64,000 nt of DNA from Timema cristinae (Eukaryota; Arthropoda; Insecta; Phasmatodea; Timematidae), in contig JBCFYV010011135.1 of the NCBI GenBank assembly GCA_039000515.1, forward strand, positions 10,572,849 to 10,636,848. The letters are read 5' to 3'. The notes below the pieces were generated by a model. That model was not told the DNA's origin. It worked only from the letters and a program-made list of their open reading frames with translations, and ran no database searches. Below are positions 1-13,400 of the stretch, in pieces. Made by a program: the position numbers and the translations under genes. Position 1 is the first letter of the stretch, and every line of letters starts with the position of its first letter.

Positions 1-789
1 CTAAAACCATTTTTGACATGTTCGAATGCTCATCTGGTAAGCTTTGTGAGCTAGGATTATGTAAAGAGGGGTTTGGGTTGTACCTGAACCTAGTTTTGTG
101 GAAGTCAGCAAATTGATCGAAAAGGATCTTTGAGTCTTCTTTCTAGTGAAACCATATTTAAAATTAGCTCTTTTTAATCCCCCTTTTATTACACCTAGTG
201 ATACCCACGTTGAAGAACCCATTCCTCCTACAGAATGCAGCCATTTTAACTGGAGGCCTTGGGTCTAATTTATACCTTATCTGTGACCTAGGCAAACTTT
301 CCTTTTGACATCTTCTGCGCTTTTGCATAGTTTTTGGTTTTAGAAAATCATTACAAGACCAAAAAAAATAATGTCTTTGTCCATTGTGTTTCTTAATTAT
401 TGAAAATTAAATTTTGCACAAGTTAAAAAAAAAATATATTCTTTATGCTCTGCTGTAGGCCTTAGGTATTTAAATTTCTGTAAAAATTTGGAAAGAAAAC
501 TTATAAAATTAAAATGCTTAAATTATCACATTTAGTTTGTACGATAGTTGCTACCGTAATTTGAAACAAGATATATAATTTTCTCTGATGTTAGTTTAAG
601 AAAATTAACAAGATTCACAAATTCAAGCAGTTCTCATGCAACTTAATAATAACTTATAAGGGCTCCACAGCTTTATATCTGAAGTTCGGAAGCAATTGTA
701 CCAACTGTATATGACAAAATAGTTATAAAAGTGACACACTTTATACTGCACTGTTAAAGGGTTTTTATCTAAATATCAACTAGGTCTGA
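1..789. other. GRASP intron, no feature seen
   Basis: AT-rich intronic sequence. The first GRASP exon(s) with the MG N-terminus are not here: I looked for GTEGYHVL/QENSPG-like coding on the plus strand and found none. Confidence 0.6.
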
Positions 790-1197
790 ACAATTTATTA
801 TTATTAGGTGTTCAGGACTTATGACAGGTTCATTCCTTTATCAGTGAGCTTAGACCACCAATGCACCCTGTCCTTTTCCTCTCCCTTGAGCACCCAAAAT
901 TATCTTATTTCTTTCATGTCATCTAGTATTTGAATCCTCCTTCCTAAACTCTTATATCCATTTACTTTTCTTTCTATGACATCCTGTAGAAGACAGTTCC
1001 TTCTAAGGATATGTCCAATCCTGTTTGCTTTGCACAGAAGAATCATGTCTAAAATGTTTCTCTTCCCACCCACTCTTATTAGGACATCTTCATTTGTCCC
1101 CCTGTCTTTCCACCTGATCTTCTCAAGTCTTCTCCAATACCATATTTAAAAGCTTTCCAAGTATTTATTTTCCATCTTCCTAAAAGTCCAATTTACA
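790..1197 (-). mobile_element. LINE 3' end fragment
   Basis: The minus strand reads WYWRRLEKIRWKDRGTNEDV, then NRIGHILRRNCLLQDVIE and RRIQILDDMKE, the C-terminal tail typical of non-LTR retrotransposon reverse transcriptases. Same family as 32230-33125 and 24735-24880. Confidence 0.75.
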
Positions 1198-1225
1198 CTT
1201 CTTCTTTTTTATTATTAAAAACTAG

Positions 1226-1500
1226 GTGACCTGGCGGTCTAGGGATAAGGTGTCAGACTTCTGTGCTGGGGGTCTGGGGTTCAATCCTCGTTACCGGCAC
1301 AGATTTATCTGATCACCAAACCCTTCCTTCACCTCTGACAAGACATGTATTAATCACAACTTGTGGATGTGTGGAATGCCAGGCCTCCACTGTGGTTCAG
1401 ATCCCACGTTAAACTGTAGGTCCTTCATTTCATCTCACAATCACTCTACCATTACACATTAGCGTAAGTGCGTATAAACCGAACGGGTAGTAAGACAGTG
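1226..1500 (+). mobile_element. SINE type 2
   Basis: A different tRNA-derived head, GTGACCTGGCGGTCTAGGGA, with B box GGGGTTCAATCC. The middle holds CAGATTTATCTGATCACC and CCTCCACTGTGGTTC. The last ~60 bp (CATTAGCGTAAGTGCGTATA ... GGGTAGTAAGACAG, then an AAT-rich microsatellite) are the same tail as type 1. Confidence 0.88.
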
Positions 1501-1842
1501 ATGATAATAATAGTAATAATAATAATAATAACTATTACATAATTTCAGTTTATTTTAAGAAAGCATTGCCAATATGCTGCTTCATACCTTTAAAGAGACC
1601 TGCTAAACCGATGACCCACACAAAAATAATCAGGAGTTTTCTATATAAGTTTTAAAAGAATTAACTTACAGCATCGATATCAAACTAATTTAAATCTGGC
1701 TGCTATTTCTTAATAACATTGTAATAACCAAATATAAATAAAAACATGTATTCACTTTGTTTTAATTTGTGGACTACTGACTCTAAAGTGTCCGATTTCC
1801 AGGTAGTTTTTCTTGCAAGGTATGTAGCAGTGTAGATTTAGT

Positions 1843-2004
1843 GGAACCAGGACAATTTCACTCTGAAGGTTGTAATAGTGTGTGAGGTTACAGGACTGTG
1901 ACACCATCAAGGTTGTAACTATGTGTAATATTACCAGACAATGACACCCTGAAGGCTGTAATGATGTGTAATGTTGCAGGACCAGGACAATGACACTCTG
2001 AAGG
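1843..2004 (+). repeat. Tandem copies of a splice-acceptor segment
   Basis: Four units in a row, each ending in a version of GACAATGACACTCTGAAGG: about 1843-1869, then 1870-1912 (43 bp), 1913-1955 (43 bp) and 1956-2004 (49 bp). The last spans the true acceptor and the first 25 nt of the exon. The copies at 1870 and 1913 keep an AG at the matching place (GTTACAG, TTACCAG). Confidence 0.8.
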
Positions 2005-2183
2005 AGCTCCTGAAGGCCGGCCTGGACAAGCCTATTAGAATGACGGTGTACAGCAGCAAAACGCAGTCAGTGAGGGAGGTGGTGATTGTGCCGAGCACTA
2101 GTTGGGGTGGGCAGGGGCTCTTAGGTGTGAGCATCCGCTTCTGCTCCTTCGAAGGAGCCAATGAGAATGTGTGGCATGTGCTG
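1980..2183 (+). CDS. GORASP2: GRASP exon (PDZ1 second half)
   Basis: This internal exon encodes 68 residues starting [11 protein letters not shown] and ending NVWHVL, the second half of the first PDZ-like domain. The acceptor AG is at 1978-1979 and the donor is GTAAGCT from 2184. Both borders are phase 0, and the next exon continues with [13 protein letters not shown] as in other GRASPs. The intron just upstream holds tandem copies of this acceptor, and a minisatellite begins 12 nt after the donor. Confidence 0.93.
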
Positions 2184-4393
2184 GTAAGCTAGCTCTGACC
2201 AAATTGTTGATGTGTCAAGCATGATACTAGACTGGCCAAGTTGTTGATGGGTCAGACGTGAGACTAAACTGACCAAATTATTTATGTGTCACCCGCCTCG
2301 GTGGCGTAGTTGGCTAACACACTTGTCGTGTTGAGCTCGACCGCTGAGGACAGGGAGATTGAGGTTCGAATCTCGGTCGGGTGAACTGGGGGTGGTTTTT
2401 CCTAAATGGTTTTCCACTCTCCCTCCACGCAAATGTGGGTTCACTTCCTCTAATTTAACCTTCCCAATTCCTATTCCATTAGCGTAATTAGTACTTAAAG
2501 CGTATAACCCGAACGGGTAGTAAGACGTGGTGCTAAATATTATTACTATTGTTATTATTTATGTGTCAGACACTAGACTAGACTGACCAAGTTGTTGATG
2601 TGTCAGACAAGAGACTAGACTGGCCAAGTTGTTGATGGGTCAGCCGTGAGACTAAACTGACCAAATTATGTATGTGTCAGACACTAGACTAGACTGGCCA
2701 AGTTGTTGATGGGTCAGCCGTGAGACTAAACTGACCAAATTATGTATGTGTCAGACACTAGACTAGACTGACCAAGTTGTTGATGTGTCAGACATGAGAC
2801 TAGACTGGCCAAGTTGTTGATGGGTCAGCCGTGAGACTAAACTGACCAAATTATGTATGTGTCAGACACTAGACTAGACTGGCCAAGTTGTTGATGGGTC
2901 AGCCGTGAGACTAAACTGACCAAATTATGTGTCAGACACTAGACTAGACTGACCAAGTTGTTGATGTGTCAGACATGAGACTAGACTGGCCAAGTTGTTG
3001 ATGGGTCAGCCGTGAGACTAAACTGACCAAATTATGTATGTGTCAGACACTAGACTAGACTGGCCAAGTTGTTGATGGGTCAGCCGTGAGACTAAACTGA
3101 CCAAATTATGTGTCAGACACTAGACTAGACTGACCAAGTTGTTGATGTGTCAGACATGAGACTAGACTGGCCAAGTTGTTGATGGGTCAGCCGTGAGACT
3201 AAACTGACCAAATTATGTATGTGTCAGACACTAGACTAGACTGACCAAGTTGTTGATGTGTCAGACAAGAGACTAGACTGGCCAAGTTGTTGATGGGTCA
3301 GCCGTGAGACTAAACTGACCAAATTATTTATGTGTCAGACACTAGACTAGACTGACCAAGTTGTTGATGTGTCAGACATGAGACTAGACTGGCCAAGTTG
3401 TTGATGGGTCAGCCGTGAGACTAAACTGACCAAATTATGTGTGTGTCAGACACTAGACTAGACTGACCAAGTTGTTGATGTGTCAGACATGAGACTAGAC
3501 TGGCCAAGTTGTTGATGGGTCAGCCGTGAGACTAAACTGACCAAATTATGTATGTGTCAGACACTAGACTAGACTGACCAAGTTGTTGATGTGTCAGACA
3601 TGAGACTAGACTGGCCAAGTTGTTGATGGGTCAGCCGTGAGACTAAACTGACCAAATTATTTATGTGTCAGACACTAGACTAGACTGACCAAGTTGTTGA
3701 TGTGTCAGACAAGAGACTAGACTGGCCAAGTTGTTGATGGGTCAGCCGTGAGACTAAACTGACCAAATTATGTATGTGTCAGACACTAGACTAGACTGAC
3801 CAAGTGGTTGATGTGTCAGACATGTGACAAGACTGGCCAAGTTGTTGATGGGTCAGCCGTGAGACTAAACTGATCAAATTATGTATGTGTCAGACACTAA
3901 ACTAGACTGACCAAGTTGTTGATGTGTCAGACATGAGACTAGACTGGCCAAGTTGTTGATGTGTCAGCTGTGAGACTAAACTGACCAAATTATGTATGTG
4001 TCAGACACTAAACTAGACTGACCAAGCTGTTGATGTTTTAGTCACTAAACTAGACTGACCAAGTTATTGATGTGTCAGATACTAGTTTAGTTACGGTCTT
4101 AATATAAATATCTACAATTCAAATTTATTGAATATGGTTACACAGTTAAAAACATTATGTGACTGAATTAAAGTTTTTACCCTTCTTGGTATAAAAATTT
4201 AAAGTAGGGCCTCTGCCAGGCATTGAGGTCATACATAATTGGGACTTTTACTTAAAAATTGTAAAACTTTTTACTTTGTAAATTGGAAATGCTGCAAGCA
4301 TAAAGTCCAAGTTATTTGGCTAGCGAATGAGTAAAAAGTATTTTCAGATAGGTGTTAGTAGTCTGCTAGAGCTAGAAGATGAAAATTTTAGAC

Positions 4394-4448
<55 letters not shown>

Positions 4449-7400
4449 TTGGGATACAGATACATTGACTACACTAATAGAATAGGAAGGTAAATGCTCG
4501 AAAATGACTAAAACAATTTTATATATTAAATGTACATCTAGGGAGTATTTGAACTACCAACTAACTTTGTATACTTGGGATTGGATACAAATTCATCTAA
4601 GGGTAGCTTACTGATGGATGAATTTTGAAAAATCAAATTATTTTAAAAAAAATTCTTAACAAATTTTTACAAAATGTATATCTAAGTAGTATTTTGACAT
4701 GACAAATAAATTGTATAAGTTACTTGTTTCAAACAACCATTTTCAAGGTTTTTATCTGGTGAGCTTTCAATAGTATACATAATTTCTATATACTTACTTT
4801 TTTTTTAAATTTGTAATTTTTTAAACAATTTTGTTCAACATTAATATCCAGGGTCTATTTTGCATGCTAGATAAACATGTGGTTTTTATTAAGTTTATTT
4901 GAAGATAGTTTACTTATGAAAAATTATAGAAAAATTCAAAGTTTTTGAAAATGGCCTTGAAGATTTTGCTTGGTATGTTATCTGAGAATGGCTATTCATG
5001 ATAGGTAAAAATATGTTTCTATTTTTATGAATTAAAAATAATTTAATGGCGGAAAACAGACAAATGTAGGGAAGTTAATCAAAAATAAGGAAATGTCAGG
5101 GAATTTATATACTTGATTAATTTTGCACCTACAGATCTCAACAAAGGTGATAAATTTAGTTTCTCGGTATTAACCAAATGCATTGCCTTTACGTTATTAT
5201 AATATGAGGTGGTTGTACAGGGTTGGTTTTATAACACATTTGTACAGGAACACAAATAATAGATAAGACATTAAATACTGTACAGAGAACTTATAATAAT
5301 GTTGATCTTTAGTATCCATTAGGATGGTTTTCGAAAATGTATGAGCAATTTAATAAACCATAAAAATTGCCAAAGAAAAACTGCAAAAAACATTAAGCCA
5401 AAAATTTGTTGTTTTCAGGGAATTTTATAATAAAACTTTTGTATGCACCCTGAATTTTAGGGTAATTTACAAATAAATGGCTTATAAAAATTTGAAATTT
5501 GTTTAAAATAGTTGAACAAATTTGGTTAAAATTTATATATACATAAAGAGTGTTTATTGTGGTTAACAAAATTATTTATTTTTCTATGAGAAAATTTTAC
5601 ATAAGGTAAGTTTACCGAAATCATATTTTTGAAAATGTCGTTCATAGCTGTATAAGTTATATAAAAATGTGTAAAATTGTGCCACATCACTCATTTAGTT
5701 AGCAAATAAAATATTTAATTTAGGGGTTGCAAAGCTTGGATATTTTCACTCAACTCCGGAAAATATGTTGGCTTTAACAACTTCTAATAAAAATATTGAC
5801 AATTAACATTCTCAATCCATGTTCAATTATCGCAGTTCTGATCCACCATATACATTACAAATTAATATTCATATGAACAAATCTGAAGTAATTGAATGGC
5901 ATGTTGTAATAACAACTTTATTTGTCAGACTAGAATAACATTTTGGAAACAATTGTGCAATAAAATATTTAATGAACGATTTTGATGTATAAATTTATAT
6001 AAATAAAATATATTTTTTCACACATGAAACAATAAACAAAATATATTTGAACTTTGAAAATATTTCATATGTTCGATTCAAGCTTATTCTAAATTGAGAA
6101 AGTAGAATTCTCACACCCATAATTGACAAACAATTTTGAGGAATAGATTAAGGATGGAACCCTCAAATCCCTCAAATATCTCAATTCCTTAAGGATATTT
6201 GAGTATTTGGAAAAATATTGAATTCGAGACTCAAATACTTAATAAAAAAAATCAATTTTTTAATTGGAATTTGTTTTACTGCTGCTTATTGGTGGTACAA
6301 AGTCAATTATAATTATAGGCTGAACTCAACAACCAGACCCCAGACCAGTAATTTAATACCTAACTGAATATATTAATGTTATAATGAATGGATTATAGGA
6401 AAGAATGTAAACATTTGTATTTTCTGTTCATAGTTTTTTTTTTTTTATTTATTTTTTTTTTTTTTAGATTCGGAATTCAAAGGTAAAATGGAGATTCACT
6501 TTCGTGAACTAGTGGATTAAACTAAATTCTAATTTTTTTTTTCCTCGGTCCCGGCACAGATTTATCTGATTACCAAACCCTTCCTTCACCTCTGACAAGA
6601 CATCTTGTGAATGTGGGGAATACCAGGCCTCCACCGTGGTTCGGATTCCACGTTAAACTGTAGGTCCTTCATTTCATCTCGCAATCACCCTACCATTACA
6701 CATTAGCGTAAGTGTGTATAACCCGAACGGGTAGTAAGACGCGGTGCTAATAATAATAATAATAATAATAATATTTATTTAAATGTTTTTCACCATTTTT
6801 ACAAAGAGTTATTTGAAGTTGGACTCTGCCTCTTACCATTCTTCCGATTGTGAAGCAAGCGATTGTCTCTGTTCTTGCCAGGAGGTCCACCCATCTTCCC
6901 CTGCCGAGATGGCTGGACTGCGACCCTTCAACGACTACATTATCGGTGCTGATTCGGTTCTCCACGAGAGTGAAGACCTGTTCACATTAATTGAGGCCCA
7001 CGAGGGAAGGCCTCTCAAACTGTATGTTTACAACACCGGAGACGACACGTGCCGAGAAGTTACCATAACTCCAAACACTTCTTGGGGTGGAGATGGCAGG
7101 TAACTAACACTTCACCAAGAAGCGCACTTTACCCCTTTACACATGGGTGATGTTACCTTACAATTAGACTATTACTTTGGGAATGACCAACTATCAAGGT
7201 GTCTATTGAGATATAAAAAAAAAGTAACAATCCTGAAAACTTGTGTGCTATTATAAGGGCTGTCGATTCCAAGTCAAAAGCAATTTTTGGTGGAGTCTGA
7301 GTCAGTAAAAATATACCAACTCGGGCTTAAAAATAAAAACTTATAGTATTATAACAATATTGTATCCTTTTATTTTTATTATTTAGTATCAGTATTTGTA

Positions 7401-10400
7401 ATTTGGATATAAAAAACTTATTTAGATATACATTCACAATGTCAAAGAAGCTTCTTATGAAGTCATCTGTCACTGAGATAACTAAGTAGCGTTTTATTTT
7501 TTTAGCGTAATGTCTTACTACCTTTTGGGTTGTACATTTATGTACTAATTACGCTAATGGTGTCAGGGGTGAGGAAAGTTATAGTAAGCTTACCCACATT
7601 TGCATGGTAGGAAATTGGACAACCATTTTGGATAAACCCTCTCGATACAGCCAATTGATATTTTAACCTCAATTTCCTCGTACTCGGCAGTCTATGTAGT
7701 CAACTGCAAGGGTAGCACCTTAGACCATGCGGCTACAACATCTGGTCGCCGGCCGCTAATTTAGCAATGTGAAAGGGTAAACCCACATTCTTACTTGTCA
7801 ATGTATTTGTTTCAGCCTGGGATGTGGTATCGGCTACGGTTACCTTCATAGGATCCCAATCAGAGGTCATCCTGTGTCCTTGACATCTCCTCTTCTCACT
7901 AGCAACAAGACCTATACGCCGCATCCTGCTACTCTTCTGGTCAAACCACCGGTAAATACCAATGGACCAGACACCTGCACAAGCAGGTGCTACTGTCATT
8001 GTTAAATTATTTATATTTTTCTCTTAACAATTTGGTAGGAACTATCATTGCTGCAAATGATACCCTTTTGCAGGGGTGCATTTTAATTAGCAGTATGAGA
8101 TGAGGCTACTGAGGAAGGGAGCATGCTACATAATGATGAGTTACATACACTGTATTCATCACAAGACATTGCTAGGATAATCAAGTCTCATATTACAGTG
8201 GGCAGGACAGGACCTAGACACAGATGGGAGGATAACATTTGACTGGACCTTAAAGAGATAGTGTAATGAGGTGGACTGGATGGAACTAGCTCAAGATTTA
8301 AATGCCCATACCATTTTTATTTATTTTTTTCAATATTTGAAATGTCAGTGTCTTTAACCATCTCTCGCCTGGAGATAGGCCACGACCCTATTAAAAACAA
8401 GAAACCGCAACATTTCCTTATGTTAGCGCTTACTCTTCAGTAGCCTTCACATGTTTCACTTGTAACTCTTTGTTCTCATCTTTGACTAGAAATAACAGTG
8501 GGTTGTATCCTGCTTCGGTGGTTGAATACTCTTATGGAGTCACTCTCTCAATAAACTGGACTGCCAATGAAGGTAGATCGAGGTCATAACCCTGGTCGTG
8601 TGTACTGAAGGTGTCTTCTCCCAAATGATTTTCCTCTCCGCTTTGGGCTGGTCTTATGAGTACCGGCTAAATATCGCTGTCGGGAGGTTAAAGCTAGCTA
8701 CCAGATAAAGGCTATCAGCCACTTAAATATCGTATGTGTATTATGAACTGAATTTATCTGCCGGATAGTTATCTGTTGGATAAATATATTTTATGCATAA
8801 AACACAAGGTTGGTATTGTCTTTTACTGATGTGCGCATGCGTATAAACCTTGCTGCTAGCGCTACAACGCTCTTACAACGCACAATGTTTGTTAAATAAT
8901 AGCGGCAAAACGAGTGTGATTAAACAGATGGCGTCACATGGGCACATAAACCTGGTTGCCTTTGCGAGTATTAGTTTCGGTGTCTGCCAAAGTGTGGTCA
9001 TTAGTTAACACGTGAACCAAGATTTTAACCTAAAAACAGATTCTGATAAGCTAAACTTCATGAGAAACAACACGTCACTATGTTAACTACTATTTTAACT
9101 TTCATATAAAAGCTATCATGTACTTAAACCTCCCGATAAAAATGTGATGGATAAATACATTTTTTCTGGCAGTCATAAGATGCACTTTTAACTAATCACC
9201 CAGATAAAACTATTTATCGACCAGATTAATATTTATCTAGGAGTCATAAGACCGGCCCTAACTAAAATGCAGGTAAATTTTCTTTAAATTTTACTTTCCT
9301 AATCCCTAACACATTAGTGTAGCTCAGACATTCTAAGATGTCAAGCTTACAACAGACTTGATTGTCTTCAAGGGAGGCAGGGAGTTGACTTCACCTTAAT
9401 ATCACCATGGTTTTCCCATCCGACACTCTAGTTCTGGTGCACTTCTCTTAAAATATCCTCCTCATTTTGCTAACTTAGCCCTTAACTCATTCTCTGGCAT
9501 GCATGTTGGCACAGCTATCTGGTAGGCCCGGCAGCCATTTTTCTACTAGTGTACTCTTACCCAACAAATATTTTTGCTGTTCCACGCCAGGGAAAGGGTT
9601 AGTAATCCTTATGAATATACAAGTGAGTCAAAAGTGTGGAAACATAGGAGATAAAATGTCTATAAACGTATTATGTTTTCTTTCAGGTTTGGCTAACATA
9701 TAATTGCACTATCAATGGAATGCTAATAGTGGCAGTTTCCGACATACTTCAGTAGGGGTGTGCAAAGGCCACTTTTTAAATGCAAAGCGAAGTTGAGGCG
9801 AATCTTGAAACTTGCGAAGAAAAGTCGAAGTTGAAGCCACCTAGGATTTTTGTTGTCACTTAACGCCACTCTTAATTTTTAAATTAATTATTTTTCTAAA
9901 TTTTGTCAGTAACAAGAGCTAGGAAAATTTTCTTAGTTGTTACCTAAAGACTATATTAATAACTAATGCACACAGGCTTACTGATAAGCTTAGTAACTTA
10001 TCAATTAAGTTTTATTCTGAAAATTGAAAAATGACACCTGGACACGGGAATCGAACCTGGGACCTTTGGTTCGATTTGGGTCCATCTACCATGTCCATGT
10101 GTCATTTTTCATTCTTTGAGTATGATATCTAGATGGAGTAATCCTCACTAAAAAGCATAAATAATATTATTGGCTATTTTATTCTTGATCTTATCTTTAC
10201 TTACATCGTGGAGATTATAATATTATTTTGCAAACTTTTTATCTGAATTTCTCTGATAATAATTATAAATTAAATTCCATTTTCGTTTCCTACTTTCCGT
10301 ATCAGTCATTTTGAATAATAAAGAAAATGCGAAGAATCTCTGATAAACTTCTGTGTCAAAATGCACTTGTAAATTTGTCACAGATAATTCCAAAGAGATA

Positions 10401-13400
10401 GAATATTAAGGGCCAAACATTAGACACGAGCTGCGATGATAGCACAACTAAAGAGCTTTCTCGGCTCATACCAGTGACCATGGTGTTATTTCTTTGTAGG
10501 AATTTTTATTTTTTACAAAATTATGTTGGCGATAGTGAATTTAATATATTAACATTTTTCCCCATTTTCCATCCATGCTTACGTTGTGTTAGTTTAATTA
10601 CTAGTCAGTGTTAAAATTCTGTTTAGTAACTGTTTTAAAATTATCAAATATTGAAATATGTAATATTTAGTAATATAAAATTAAATTGTTTGATAATTTA
10701 TCGAAGTTTTATCCTTCCTTTGAAATGTTTCGAATATGCGAAGGTTATTTATTGTAGATGTCGAAGTAGAAGCCGAAGGAGATTTTACCTTCGACTTTGA
10801 CTCCAACTTTTCGAAGCTTCACATAGAACTTCAACCACCAATATCCCACACGAGCACCTCTCATCTATAGTGCATCTTATATATGCTTCCAGGTAGCCAA
10901 GAGATAGTTGAATTTCTCTGCAATTTGTATGAATCTGGGAAAATGTTGTTTTACTTAAAATATAAAATGTGATAATCATTAAATCAGTAAATTACAATTT
11001 GATTCAAACTGTCTTTTTTTTTTCCCCTTTTTTTTTAGCTGAGTACTATATTTTATAATTGCTAGTAGACTATGTTAATACAAATAAAAAATGTTTATTT
11101 TAATTTTAAAACTATTACTATTCATAAAAATAATGGGAGTAAGATTGTGACATACTTTTGAGTTTGAAATTTTAGGAAACGATCAGGGGAAAAGTCGGGA
11201 CTTTCATTGGTCAAATTGAGTAGACATCATGGATAGGGCTAAGGCACAGCTGCTACCTTTTATGGTAAAGAGTGTTTTAAAACAGTTCGTCTCATACCAA
11301 TAAATACAATATTTTGTACAGGCTCCTGTCCCCCTTCTCCCAGTGGGCCCTCCCGACGTACCTGCAAGTGTTCCTAGTCTACCAGCCGTGAACAACCTGA
11401 CAGAGTTCCACCCTGCCATGGCAGGTGGAACTACTACTACCGCTCATCTGTTCCCGCTACCTTCTCGCAGCGGCACAGAGACTGCGGCCACAGCTAGTGG
11501 AGTGATGCCGTCCATGGCCAGCTCCGCAACCACCCTGGCCACAAGTAATACTTCTTTACCATACAATCTCTTTGATATGATCAGATTTATGGGTGTGCAG
11601 AGTCCTTGTTTACAATCTGAAACTGAGTCAAATAAATATCTCCCAGAAGTAGAGCCCCTTTAAAATGGTGAGAAGTGCCATACAAAGATGGAATAAATTA
11701 CTTTTTCCTTTAATAGTCTTTAAATATGATCTACAATGTTTTTGAATCGCCAAATAAAACGCAATTGTCTTGTTACACAAAATACCCCTATAAAACAAAA
11801 TACATTCTTTTATAAACATGAAATGGCACTAAAAAGTAAGATTTAAAAACCAAGATTTAACTAAAAATAAAACTATTTTCACGATTCTCAACTAGGGGTC
11901 TGCGAGTTTGGGTTTTTTCATTTAAATCGAACTTGAGTTGAGTTTCTAAATGCTCCCAAGTTCTAGTCAATTTTGAATATATTCATAATTTTAAAATATT
12001 ATGAATATATATTTGTTTATTTTAAATCTAAATAGGTATCACATCTTTAAAATTTCAGATTTAAAAAATATACTTAAACACATGTTTTTAAAATATGAAT
12101 GACACTGATTTTTATAAACTTTTAGAAAAAAGTTAATAAATGGTAATATCGGTTTTTAAACTTTATATAACATTTAATAAAAACACAATTTAAAAATAAG
12201 AACGACACTAGAAAAATATATAGCGGTTAATAGAAAAAATAATTAAGACGATTTCAACACTCATGTCTTTAAGGACATTAAAATTACACTAAAAATTATT
12301 TTAAAAAAGTAATAAAATTAATAATTGCATGATGGTTTAGAAATATACAGTAAGATAGTGTTGAAACACTGCACAATAATGTAAGGTAAGTGATAGTGGA
12401 GGAAATCAAACATAAATGATATGTTAAGCCTAGATATAAACAAACACACTTCTCTCTTCATTTCTTCAAACACTTTTTACACTTACCATTTCTTCAAAAC
12501 TTCCACAGTAGAACATTGTTTTGAATTTTCAAAAATATTACTTTTTCATTAACGTCTCTTTGATTACATCTTCTGTTATCTTTACGTTGTACAAGCTCTT
12601 GACATTATTTTTTTGAGAATTTTACTTAAATTCGATTTTAATCTTTATAAAAGTTGATGCTGACACTTTAAAATTAAAAATAATATGACTAAAATAGTAA
12701 ACAATATGAAATAGTAAATGCTTTTTTAATATAAATTTGGTAATTTTGGTAAATATGTATTACTATAAATAAATAGTAAATAAACTAGCGCTAGTTTTGT
12801 AGCTAGACATAATAATAATAATAATACGAGTTTAAAATATTTTAAGTTTGAAATAATTTAATATAATGATATATTCTTGATATTACATTTTTAATTCAAT
12901 ATAAATTATTATTTTAGAAAAAGACTATGTAAAAATAGTAAAAAGAATCATTCATCTGTTTAATAATCTTCTTAGCTATTTTTATTTTCATTGCTTTGTC
13001 ATGGTAATACAAGTAAACAACTTCAATCATGTATAATTCAAAAGGGACGACAATATTGTATAAATATACTGTTTGAAAGTGGTTTTAAAGCTCCATTATG
13101 TTATTAATGTGAAAATTTATATTCATTTTTACCAATTTGTTAAGTAACCTAATGATTTATAAGTGGAAATGCTGATATTATCTCATTTAAATAGCTTATG
13201 CTTACCATTGCGTTTTAAAAATAGATTATTAAGAACATCAAGTGAAAGCTCGAAAATGACGAGCCTACAAAACTTTCGACCTTGAGCTTTAAGGACGAGC
13301 TCGACTTGAAGCTCGAAATTTGAGTACTTGCAGAGCCCTAGGCTCTACTTTTCGACCTCGAGCTTTAAGGACGAGCTCGACTTGAAGCTCGAAATTTGAG

